The translations under genes were made by a program, and so were the position numbers. From Alphaproteobacteria bacterium (GTDB lineage Bacteria > Pseudomonadota > Alphaproteobacteria > SMXP01), in assembly GCA_028280675.1 (NCBI GenBank), contig JANQLI010000159.1, positions 1 through 7,009 on the forward strand: a DNA stretch of 7,009 nucleotides. The letters are read 5' to 3'. The notes beneath the pieces are model-generated. The model searched no databases. It worked only from the letters and a program-made list of their open reading frames with translations, and had not been told where the DNA came from. Positions within the stretch are counted from its first letter, which is position 1. Each line of letters starts with the position of its first letter. Positions 1-6,450 of this stretch are shown piece after piece.

Positions 1-1029
1 TGCGTGGTGTGGTGTGCAGCTTTGCTTGCCGTCACTCCTGTGACATCTCAAGCGGAGACTTCTCTCTTTGGCCGCGTGGCCGCTGTCGCCGCCCCGAACA
101 CACCATGGGATGATGCGTGGACAGATTTTAAAGCTGCGGTCGATCAGAATAAGCAAGATGTCACGCTTGAATATCTCATTCGCGGCGAAGTCGGCAATGA
201 AGATGAATCTCTCCGCGCCTTAAGACGGAACCGCGTGCAAATTGTCGGCGCGTCTTTATCAGGCATGGCGGTCATCGTGCCCGAAATGACTGTCGCCATG
301 GCGCCGTATTTGTTTGAATCGGAAGAAGAGGTGGATTTTGTCTATGACAATTACCTGCTTGAGCCCGCGCGCAAATTGTTCGCCAAAAAAGGCATTGCGC
401 TTTTGCGTTGGAATGAGGTGGGCTGGACCGACCTCTATGCAAATAGACCCGTCCGTCTTCCCGAAGATGCAAAGAATATTAAGTTACGCGGCGCGCCAAA
501 TATTGCCGCGCAAGTCTTTCTAAAGGGCGTGGGCGCGAATTCCATTCCGGTCGGCAGTATGGACTTGGTGCCAGCGCTCCAGAGAGGGTTGGTGCGTGGC
601 GGAACAAGTAACCTAGTGTTTCACTATTTCAGCACACGTCCTTATGCAACCCATGTGACACTGACTCATCACTCCTATGACACAGGCGGCCAGTTGGCCA
701 ATTTAGAATGGTTTGAGTCCGCTACGCCTGAACAGCAAACCGTGCTGATGGAGGCCTTTCGTCCGGCCGCAAAGGACCGGGCTGCCGTTCGTGGGTTGAT
801 GACTGCTTTGATCGCAAATATGCGGGACGAAGGCATTGAGATTATCGAACCGACCCCACAAGAACGTGCCGCGTGGATCGAAGTGTCGAAACCGCTTGTT
901 CATCAAATCATTGAGGAGGTCGGCGGCGACTCGCAGATGATCTATGATGTCATTCTTGAAGGAAAAAAAGCCTTTCGTCAGCGCAATGATGCTGAGCCCA
1001 AAACGTCAACACAAGGTGAGGCGGAATGA
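1..1029 (+). CDS. dctP: TRAP transporter periplasmic substrate-binding protein, DctP family (5' end cut by window)
   Basis: This is the solute receptor of a tripartite ATP-independent periplasmic (TRAP) transporter. It binds the substrate in the periplasm and delivers it to the DctQM membrane complex. The reading frame is open to the window edge, so the true start probably lies upstream; the GTG at 4 is only the first possible start inside the window. Numbered from that GTG, a hydrophobic stretch ending in SQA at about 15-17 looks like the end of a Sec signal peptide, with the mature protein starting near Glu18. The family signature follows: GNEDESLRALRRNRVQI (64-80), PYLF (101-104), LRGAPN (161-166) and PVGSMDLVPALQRG (182-195). 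Arg162 falls where the family's conserved carboxylate-contacting arginine is expected, about 145 residues into the mature chain. The usual V-D-G after the QxG motif reads V-R-G here (197-199). The C-terminal tail is polar. The stop overlaps the dctQ start by 4 bases. The substrate cannot be read from the sequence; an organic acid is the family default. Confidence 0.93.
   Translation, partial: CVVWCAALLAVTPVTSQAETSLFGRVAAVAAPNTPWDDAWTDFKAAVDQNKQDVTLEYLIRGEVGNEDESLRALRRNRVQIVGASLSGMAVIVPEMTVAMAPYLFESEEEVDFVYDNYLLEPARKLFAKKGIALLRWNEVGWTDLYANRPVRLPEDAKNIKLRGAPNIAAQVFLKGVGANSIPVGSMDLVPALQRGLVRGGTSNLVFHYFSTRPYATHVTLTHHSYDTGGQLANLEWFESATPEQQTVLMEAFRPAAKDRAAVRGLMTALIANMRDEGIEIIEPTPQERAAWIEVSKPLVHQIIEEVGGDSQMIYDVILEGKKAFRQRNDAEPKTSTQGEAE
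1013..1025 (+). promoter_or_regulatory. Ribosome binding site of dctQ
   Basis: The purine-rich run AAGGTGAGGCGGA lies immediately before the dctQ ATG at 1026, inside the last codons of dctP. AAGG ends 9 bases before the start, and GAGG is a closer alternative. With the ATGA stop/start overlap it fixes the dctQ start and suggests translational coupling to dctP. Confidence 0.6.
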
Positions 1030-1553
1030 CCAGCCTAGAGCGTTTTTTAAACGCCCTTCATAAACTTGAAATGGCGATCTGCTTTCTGGCGTTCGCCGCC
1101 ATGGCCTTGATCCTGATGGTTGATGTCGGCATGCGGGAAATTGTCGGCATTGGCTGGTATGGCGCGAGCCAAAGGGCGACCATTGCCATGGTGATCTTGG
1201 TTTTTATTGCTCTTGGCCTTGCGACATCAAGCGGCGTCCATTTGCGGCCGCGATTTGCTGATGATGTGCTAACAGCCTCTTGGCAGCCGGTCATCTTGCG
1301 CCTCTCTGATCTTGTAACGGCTGTGTTTTATCTCTTTGTGGCGGTGGTGGCGGTATATGTAGTGCGCGATACCGCTGCACTGGAAGAGCGTGTGCACACG
1401 ATTCATTGGATCTTATGGCCGTTTCAATTGGTCATTGTTTTTGCTTTTGGGATGGGCGCAGTGCGTCACGTGATTTATTTCATCTACCCGGCGTTGCGCC
1501 CCCTTGAAGATGATCATGGGATCGACGACGAGGATGAGGACCCCATGCTATGA
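1026..1553 (+). CDS. dctQ: TRAP transporter small permease subunit, DctQ family
   Basis: This is the small integral-membrane subunit of the TRAP transporter, which pairs with DctM to form the membrane part of the symporter. The 175-residue length is normal for the family. Four hydrophobic segments are visible at about 15-36, 51-69, 91-113 and 128-154, the expected DctQ topology. The cytoplasmic loop after the second helix carries SSGVHLRPRF (68-77), matching the family's typical 'xHxxVD'-like region, and WYGASQR (44-50) lies before helix 2 as in other DctQ proteins. The C-terminus is strongly acidic: 9 of the 12 residues at 161-172 are Asp or Glu. The gene starts in a 4-base ATGA overlap with dctP and ends in a 4-base ATGA overlap with dctM, so the three genes form one transcript with coupled translation. 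Identification is by topology and context, as DctQ sequences are poorly conserved. Confidence 0.93.
   Translation: MTSLERFLNALHKLEMAICFLAFAAMALILMVDVGMREIVGIGWYGASQRATIAMVILVFIALGLATSSGVHLRPRFADDVLTASWQPVILRLSDLVTAVFYLFVAVVAVYVVRDTAALEERVHTIHWILWPFQLVIVFAFGMGAVRHVIYFIYPALRPLEDDHGIDDEDEDPML
1536..1540 (+). promoter_or_regulatory. Ribosome binding site of dctM, embedded in the acidic tail codons of dctQ
   Basis: GAGGA lies 9 bases before the ATG at 1550, with a second AGGA just upstream at 1531-1534. These bases also encode part of the Asp/Glu tail of DctQ. A second in-frame ATG at 1553 directly follows the first; the spacing favours 1550, and the difference is one Met residue. Confidence 0.55.
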
Positions 1554-2818
1554 TGGGTTTGCTTATCTTTGCAGTTGTCGTCGCGCTCATTCTGTTGCGG
1601 CAAAATGTGGTTGTGGTGCTCGGCACGGCTGTGTTCATGGCCAACTATTTTTGGGGCGACATCAATAACGACCCGATGTTTATCGTCGAGTCGGTCTTCA
1701 CCGCATCCAGTAAAGAGGTCTTGCTCTCGATCCCGCTTTATCTTCTTGCCGGATCGATCATGGCGCGCGGGTCGATTGCCGTCCGCCTGATCGAATTGAT
1801 GCGCGCCTTAACCGCGCCTATTCCCGGCGGCTTGGCCCTCGCGACTATTCTGTCTTGTGCTGTGTTTGCGGCGATCTCAGGCTCATCGACGGTGACGCTG
1901 CTTGCTGTGGGCTCCATCATGTACCCGGCCTTGCTGCAGGAAGGCTATTCAAAATCCTATGCGCTTGGCGCCCTCTGCGCTGCAGGCACACTCGGCATTA
2001 TTATTCCTCCCAGTATCCCGCTCATTCTTTATGGCGTGATGACGCAAACTTCGATTGCCGACCTTTTTATTGCAGGTATTGGTCCTGCCATCGTGTTGAC
2101 CAGTCTCATGATGGTCTATTCGCTGGTTGTGAATCGGGATCGCCCCCGAGGAAAGTTTAATGTGCACGATATTGTCTACACGTTTCGCCGGTCTCTTTTT
2201 TCGTTATTGACCCCTGGGATCATCTTAGGCGGGATTTATTCCGGCTACTTCACACCAACAGAATCGGCTGCGGTTGCTGTTCTGACGGCTCTGATTGTGG
2301 AGATGTTCATTCACCGGGACATGACGTTCGGTGATTTGTATGAGGTGACTGGCGAGACCGCAAAGCTGCTTGGCAGTCTCTTTCCGCTTCTCGCTTTCGC
2401 CACCAGTTTCAATATTTTTATGACCTATCAGCAAATCCCAGCGCAATTAGTTGAATTGCTCACTGGAACCGTTGAGTCAAAACTCGCCTTTATCTTAACG
2501 ACTAACTTGGTCTTGCTGCTTGTCGGGTTCATCGTCGATATTGGATCGGCCATTTTGATCCTCTCGCCATTACTGCAGCCTTTGGCGACATCGGCTGAGT
2601 ACGGCATGGATGCTGTGCATTTCGGGATCATGATGATTGTGAACTTGGAGATCGGTTACTTAACGCCGCCGCTGGGGCTGAATTTAATTGTCGCCATGGG
2701 CGCGTTCCGCGAAGATTTCTGGACGATCTGCAAAGCTGTGATTCCGTTTATCATCATCATGTTGATTGGCCTTGCGATTGTTATCGCCTTCCCGGCGCTG
2801 TCGCTCTTTTTGTTATAG
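1550..2818 (+). CDS. dctM: TRAP transporter large permease subunit, DctM family
   Basis: This is the large membrane subunit of the TRAP transporter, the ion-coupled transport channel (usually Na+-driven in characterised members), which moves solute delivered by DctP across the inner membrane. At 422 residues it is full length for the family and is hydrophobic throughout, with about a dozen membrane segments. Diagnostic motifs appear in order: SGSSTVT (110-116), GTLGIIIPPSIPLILYG (146-162), GYFTPTESAAVAV (232-244) and IGYLTPPLGLNL (368-379). The two halves share the inverted-repeat logic of the ion-transporter superfamily, with the SGSS and TPP regions near the expected ion and substrate sites. 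It overlaps dctQ by 4 bases. Its TAG stop abuts the TAA of the convergent hydrolase gene, giving a 6-base tail-to-tail overlap and leaving no room for a normal intergenic terminator. Family membership is secure; the substrate is unknown. Confidence 0.97.
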   Translation: MMGLLIFAVVVALILLRQNVVVVLGTAVFMANYFWGDINNDPMFIVESVFTASSKEVLLSIPLYLLAGSIMARGSIAVRLIELMRALTAPIPGGLALATILSCAVFAAISGSSTVTLLAVGSIMYPALLQEGYSKSYALGALCAAGTLGIIIPPSIPLILYGVMTQTSIADLFIAGIGPAIVLTSLMMVYSLVVNRDRPRGKFNVHDIVYTFRRSLFSLLTPGIILGGIYSGYFTPTESAAVAVLTALIVEMFIHRDMTFGDLYEVTGETAKLLGSLFPLLAFATSFNIFMTYQQIPAQLVELLTGTVESKLAFILTTNLVLLLVGFIVDIGSAILILSPLLQPLATSAEYGMDAVHFGIMMIVNLEIGYLTPPLGLNLIVAMGAFREDFWTICKAVIPFIIIMLIGLAIVIAFPALSLFLL

Positions 2819-2822
2819 CGCC
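2794..2822. repeat. Short inverted repeat spanning the two convergent stop codons
   Basis: GGCGCTGT (2794-2801) can pair with ATAGCGCC (2815-2822), giving eight pairs with one G-U on the plus-strand transcript, around a 13-base loop. The structure covers the end of dctM and the stop of the hydrolase gene. Neither strand has a T-run directly after the stem, so it is not a standard intrinsic terminator. It may still slow polymerase or protect the 3' ends where the two transcripts meet. It could equally be a chance pairing in GC-rich coding sequence. Confidence 0.25.
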
Positions 2823-4489
2823 CACATCTTCATTTCTCGCGGCAGATCTATGGTGGCGAACCCACATGCGTCAGCGACCTCTTGCGCGGCGTGGCGCATT
2901 GGATCGCGTTTCCAAAGCCCAATCGTGACGGGTATTGAAACGTTTTTCAGATTTGCCACAACATCATAGGTAAATTCGGCGCGGTAATTGTTGTGATACG
3001 TGCTGGCGCATTTCATCAAATCGACAAAACGCACTTGCAGGTCATCTACATCCACGTCCGGTTCATCCCAAATGATGCTTTCTGCTGACATGTGATGCCA
3101 TGGCCAGAATAGGCCTTGCAGCCGCAGCATGCGCCATGCCGTGATAAGGTGCGTGCCATCCCATGTTGGCGTGAGGTCCGGTGTGTAATTGTCTAAAAGG
3201 TCTTGACGCTGTTCGTCCGTGTAGTCAGCAACGCCAATCAGTTTCAGGGCCTGAATCTGTTGCGGGCGTAATTGTGCCAGCTCAATAGCGATTGTTGCGC
3301 CGCCATAAAGGCCAAGAATATCGGCATCTGCAAGGCCAAGCGTATCAAGGCAGGCGGCGACTTTTTCGGCTGCAGCTTTTGTGGTCATCACGCCATCGGT
3401 ATATGTGTTGTCGGATTCGCCATTGCCTGGCAGATCAAACGCATAGAGAGGGCGGGCGGTTTGTGAGGATTGCAAAAGGCTGTCGAATTGGCGCGATGAA
3501 TCTGCGGGGCCATGCAAGAGGATGAGCGGCCGTCCTTCGCCATGGCGGTATTGCACATAAACTTGTCCGCCGCCCGCAGAAATGAAATCTTGCACAACGC
3601 CATTTTGACCAGGCGCGGCCTTTGGCGCCGGGGGAGGCGGCGCGGCGGGGTATTTTTCAAGTAAGTGTCCATAAGCTTCATAGGCTTCCGGCACTGTCCC
3701 TTGCATTGGAATCACGCGAACACTATCGGAAAGGTTATCAAGCCGGTCCAAATGTGCCATTAACGGATCGACTCCCATCGCACTAATGACAACCGGTGAT
3801 GTAAAGTCCGGCAAGAGATGTTCGCCTTCATAGGCGAAGGCGGCATGATAACTGGCGCGATAAGCATCACCAGCGCGAAACAATTGTAGACAGGCAAACT
3901 GTGTATAATCGGCAGGATAATAGGTGCGGTTCATCCGATGTGCGCGATCCGTCGCATGCCACGGAAAAAACGTTACTTGTTCTTGAAAGCGCGCCCATGC
4001 CCACGCCACATGTGCGCCATCCCAGGATGGCACGAAGGGTGTGAGATAATTTTCAAGAATATCGTCGCGTTCGTCTTTGGTGAAGATCGGATAGCCATTC
4101 GCGATAAACAGAGAGACGCGCTCTGGGTGATGGCGCGTGAAATGTCCGCCAATGGCAGCGCCTGTGTGAAAGCCATAGATCGCGCATGTCGTAATGTCTA
4201 AAGCGTCTAAGGTATCGCGTAGCGCATCTGCATAATCGGGAATGTCCGGCTGTTCAGCCTCAAGGGGATCTGAATTACCGCATCCTGGATTGTCGAGTAC
4301 GATGACAGTAAAACGGTCTTTCAGGATATTGATCAAACTGATCAGAGCGAGAGACGATTCCGGTGAGCCATGTAATAAAACCACACATGGGCCTTCACCG
4401 GCGCGCAAATAATGCACAGCCCGATTGCCGACCATCACGAAATGGCGTTGGATGTCTGTGGTTTCGGTGAGTGGGAAACCCGCGACCAT
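2813..4489 (-). CDS. Tandem alpha/beta-hydrolase-fold protein with two domains and atypical nucleophile positions
   Basis: This 558-residue protein holds two alpha/beta-hydrolase domains, about 15-280 and 298-558, joined by a Pro/Ala-rich linker (281-293). Each half has an oxyanion-type LLHG (His40, His326), a DxPGxGxSD segment (66-74, 352-360), a nucleophile elbow, a WDGxH motif (156-160, 443-447), an F-x-PWH motif (174-178, 461-465), a YxAxFxY motif (214-220, 502-508) and an acid-like Asp (241, 529). Equivalent landmarks lie 286-288 residues apart, which shows an internal duplication. The elbows read GFHTG (106-110) and GLYGG (393-397), so the expected Ser/Asp/Cys nucleophile is His or Tyr. 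The usual catalytic His near each domain's C-terminus is not evident, and the second domain lacks the final helix. There is no signal peptide, so it is probably cytoplasmic. AAGGA, 7 bases before the ATG, supports the start. It lies 17 bases after the reductase gene. It could be an unconventional hydrolase or lyase, or a non-catalytic ligand-binding protein; fold confidence is high, function unknown. Confidence 0.87.
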   Translation of the reverse strand: MVAGFPLTETTDIQRHFVMVGNRAVHYLRAGEGPCVVLLHGSPESSLALISLINILKDRFTVIVLDNPGCGNSDPLEAEQPDIPDYADALRDTLDALDITTCAIYGFHTGAAIGGHFTRHHPERVSLFIANGYPIFTKDERDDILENYLTPFVPSWDGAHVAWAWARFQEQVTFFPWHATDRAHRMNRTYYPADYTQFACLQLFRAGDAYRASYHAAFAYEGEHLLPDFTSPVVISAMGVDPLMAHLDRLDNLSDSVRVIPMQGTVPEAYEAYGHLLEKYPAAPPPPAPKAAPGQNGVVQDFISAGGGQVYVQYRHGEGRPLILLHGPADSSRQFDSLLQSSQTARPLYAFDLPGNGESDNTYTDGVMTTKAAAEKVAACLDTLGLADADILGLYGGATIAIELAQLRPQQIQALKLIGVADYTDEQRQDLLDNYTPDLTPTWDGTHLITAWRMLRLQGLFWPWHHMSAESIIWDEPDVDVDDLQVRFVDLMKCASTYHNNYRAEFTYDVVANLKNVSIPVTIGLWKRDPMRHAAQEVADACGFATIDLPREMKMWAL

Positions 4490-4496
4490 AAAATTA

Positions 4497-4501
4497 TCCT
4501 T
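4497..4501 (-). promoter_or_regulatory. Ribosome binding site of the tandem hydrolase gene
   Basis: On the minus strand AAGGA sits 7 bases before the ATG at 4489-4487, in the 17-base gap after the reductase stop codon. This is the clearest Shine-Dalgarno site in the minus-strand group and fixes the start of the hydrolase gene. Confidence 0.65.
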
Positions 4502-4506
4502 ACTCT

Positions 4507-5535
4507 TTATGTATGATGTATGTCTTCTTCAGGGTCGATCACGACCAGGGCTTTGCCAAAATTTTGTCCATTCATTAACTTCGCAAATAAAGCGCCCGTA
4601 TGCTCTAAGCCATCAACACGGTCTTCTTTGTATTTAATCGTTTCGTGTTTCACCCAGGGAGCAACCAAATCAAGGAAATCATCATAATGATCTTCAAAGT
4701 CATACACGACGAGGCCTTTCATCACGGCTCTTTTTACAATGGGAAGCGCTACGGGCAAATTCACGGCGCGGGACGGGTCGTTATACTGACTAATCAATCC
4801 GCATAAGATGACCGTGCCATAGTCTTTCAGGCAGCCCATCGCATCGATCAGCATCTGCCCGCCGACATTATCATGATAAATGTCGGCGCCATCGGGAAGG
4901 GCGGATTTCAAATGGTCAAGATAATGCGCATCCTTGTAATTGATGCAGGCATCAAAGCCAAAAACCTCTGTCACATACCGGCACTTCTCATCAGAACCAG
5001 CAATCCCAACAGCGCGGGCGCCTTTTTGAATGGCGATTTGACCGATGGTGGAGCCCACAGGGCCGGCTGCTGCGGAGACCAGAACTGTTTGCCCCGCTTG
5101 TACGTGTGCAAGCTTGATGATGCTGGCATAGGCGGTCAGCCCTGGCATGCCAAGGATACCGAGATAGGTTGAAAGCGGCGCTTTGGCGGGGTCAAGTGTG
5201 CGCATGCCTTCGCCATTGCTCACCGAATAAGCCTGCCATCCTCCATGATGGAGGACATAATCGCCTTCAGAGAAGGCAGCATGGCGTGACTGCACGATTT
5301 GCCCAACAGTGCCACCGGAAGGCATTTGATTCTCCGCAAGGGGGCCATCGGCGCTCATATGGCGGCCAGACATGGCGCTTCGTTGATACGGGTCGAGGGA
5401 GAGATAGATGTGCCGCACCAAAACGTCACCGTCCTTCACGGTGGGCATCGCGACGTCTCGCAGAGCAAAGTCTTCAGCGGATGGATTGCCTTGCAAGGGT
5501 TTTTTGAGAACGACCTGCGTATTCATTTGCGTCAT
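4507..5535 (-). CDS. Zinc-independent NADP-dependent medium-chain reductase (leukotriene B4 dehydrogenase / CurA-like)
   Basis: This is a medium-chain dehydrogenase/reductase of the prostaglandin reductase / leukotriene B4 12-hydroxydehydrogenase group, whose members typically use NADPH to reduce the C=C bond of alpha,beta-unsaturated ketones or aldehydes in the cytoplasm. It has 342 residues, normal for the group. The GroES-like N-terminal part carries YLSLDPYQR (44-52). The Rossmann part has AAAGPVGS (155-162) as the dinucleotide loop, GSDEK (180-184) at the site that usually selects the NADP phosphate, and HDNVGG (221-226). No structural or catalytic zinc ligands are seen. The frame stays open upstream to 5637, but that would add 34 unconserved residues and overlap the VOC gene. 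The start at 5535 has an AAGG 8 bases upstream and begins right where homology begins. Neighbours suggest a small-molecule degradation or detoxification role; the substrate is unknown. Confidence 0.93.
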   Translation of the reverse strand: MTQMNTQVVLKKPLQGNPSAEDFALRDVAMPTVKDGDVLVRHIYLSLDPYQRSAMSGRHMSADGPLAENQMPSGGTVGQIVQSRHAAFSEGDYVLHHGGWQAYSVSNGEGMRTLDPAKAPLSTYLGILGMPGLTAYASIIKLAHVQAGQTVLVSAAAGPVGSTIGQIAIQKGARAVGIAGSDEKCRYVTEVFGFDACINYKDAHYLDHLKSALPDGADIYHDNVGGQMLIDAMGCLKDYGTVILCGLISQYNDPSRAVNLPVALPIVKRAVMKGLVVYDFEDHYDDFLDLVAPWVKHETIKYKEDRVDGLEHTGALFAKLMNGQNFGKALVVIDPEEDIHHT

Positions 5536-5543
5536 AGGATGCG

Positions 5544-5547
5544 CCTT
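5544..5547 (-). promoter_or_regulatory. Ribosome binding site of the reductase gene, overlapping the VOC stop codon
   Basis: The minus strand reads TAAGG at the end of the VOC gene: the TAA stop supplies the AA of an AAGG Shine-Dalgarno core, 8 bases before the ATG at 5535-5533. This selects 5535 over the longer upstream alternative and implies that ribosomes finishing the VOC protein re-initiate on the reductase. Confidence 0.5.
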
Positions 5548-6421
5548 AATCTGCCCACTCAATGAGCTCAATGCGTTCGCCATCTGGGCCAAGACATGTT
5601 GCTGACCGCTGACCGCCATAAAATGGATCAGAATCATTGAGAGGGTCGCTCACTAAATCAGTAGACAGATGATCAAAGGATGGAATACGAAATGTTGCCA
5701 GAGCCAAGCCTGGTGGTAAAAGTCCAGGTGGCGTGCTTTGATCAGATGCCTGTGGATATTGATCGATCTCGATAAAAGGCGTGCGCCCCACGCGCATTGC
5801 TCCTGTTTGGTAGACCGTCTCTTCCGAAAGCCCCATGGCCTTATTTGCAAAGGGCAGAGGCATTTCTGCGCGGTGTCCCGGTTTTGCGCCCAGTAACTGT
5901 CCATAGAAATCTTCAGAAATGGTGCGATCCCGGCAGGCAAGAACCGCAATCGCAATTTGATCGACAGGTGACTTCGTATCAATGACGGTGTAATGAAACG
6001 GATTCTTTTCTTGCGGTTCGTTGAACAACAAACCTTCACCAAACAGACCGGCCGCCGCCATAGGACGATAGGGTGGCATCGGCTCCATAAGGATGTCACA
6101 TCCTGCCTCTTTTAAGTGTTGCGCAAGAGTAAGATTATCTTGCACGGCAAATTCGACGCCGCACCATCCATAGTGTTGAAAAGGGATACAGGAGATTGCA
6201 TCGGGACTTTCAATCAGCCGAATGTGACCGCCCGCAGAGCCAGCCTCGGGCGCCATAAGGACGGATATGGCGCCGGCTAGTTTTTCCGCATGCCATGACA
6301 CCGCAAGAGCGGCGCTCACAGTGCTTTCTGATTGAATGCGATAACCAAGCACATCCCTGTAGAAGCGTAAGCCCGCAGCCATGTCAGGAATATGGAATGT
6401 TGCAGCATGTAACGGATGCAT
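5546..6421 (-). CDS. Two-domain VOC (glyoxalase / extradiol dioxygenase fold) family protein
   Basis: This is a 291-residue member of the vicinal oxygen chelate superfamily, which includes glyoxalases, extradiol dioxygenases, epimerases and fosfomycin/bleomycin resistance proteins. The paired beta-alpha-beta3 modules are visible. The first opens with HAATFHIPDMAAGLRFYRDV (5-24) and closes at HIRLIES (66-72). The second runs to GLLFNE (130-135). The third has ISEDFYGQLLG (168-178) and ends near FIEID (216-220). The last closes with the typical GPDGERIELIEW (278-289). Candidate metal ligands such as His5, Glu71 and a Glu in the final strand are present, but the third module has Asp154 where a His often stands and the fourth lacks an obvious His, so the metal site may lie in the first domain only. 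No signal peptide is seen. The reductase gene follows after 10 bases. The ATG start has only a weak AAGAGA upstream. The reaction is not predictable from the sequence. Confidence 0.87.
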   Translation of the reverse strand: MHPLHAATFHIPDMAAGLRFYRDVLGYRIQSESTVSAALAVSWHAEKLAGAISVLMAPEAGSAGGHIRLIESPDAISCIPFQHYGWCGVEFAVQDNLTLAQHLKEAGCDILMEPMPPYRPMAAAGLFGEGLLFNEPQEKNPFHYTVIDTKSPVDQIAIAVLACRDRTISEDFYGQLLGAKPGHRAEMPLPFANKAMGLSEETVYQTGAMRVGRTPFIEIDQYPQASDQSTPPGLLPPGLALATFRIPSFDHLSTDLVSDPLNDSDPFYGGQRSATCLGPDGERIELIEWAD

Positions 6422-6431
6422 GGTTGGTGTA

Positions 6432-6450
6432 TCTCTTTCTGAATAAGAGA
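6432..6450. repeat. Small inverted repeat just upstream of the VOC gene start
   Basis: TCTCTT (6432-6437) and AAGAGA (6445-6450) form a perfect 6-base inverted repeat around a 7-base loop, in the 56-base gap between the DUF418 gene and the VOC gene. On the minus-strand transcript the AAGAGA arm nearest the VOC start, about 10 bases before the ATG, is the only purine-rich ribosome-binding candidate. Pairing could therefore weaken VOC translation. The stem is short and A-T rich, has no T-tract after it, and may be chance. Confidence 0.3.

Noticed and set aside
1..30. GTG at position 4 as the true start of the substrate-binding protein
   Set aside because: Only about 17 residues precede the probable signal cleavage site, with no positively charged N-terminal region. 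The frame is open to the window edge, so the start is probably upstream.
2794..2822. Bidirectional intrinsic terminator between the converging operons
   Set aside because: The stem is imperfect and short, the loop is 13 bases, and neither strand has a T-run following the stem. It is kept only as an inverted repeat.
3272..3525. Plus-strand open frames opposite the second hydrolase domain
   Set aside because: They lie antisense to well-conserved alpha/beta-hydrolase motifs, use atypical composition rich in Cys, His and Arg, and show no family signature.
4873..5507. Plus-strand open frames of 99 and 112 codons opposite the reductase gene
   Set aside because: The opposing strand encodes an intact, strongly recognisable medium-chain reductase over the same bases, and these frames show no recognisable motif.
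5653..6099. A 148-codon minus-strand frame inside the VOC gene
   Set aside because: It is an out-of-frame shadow of the VOC coding sequence. The VOC frame has family motifs along its whole length, so there is no sign of a frameshift.
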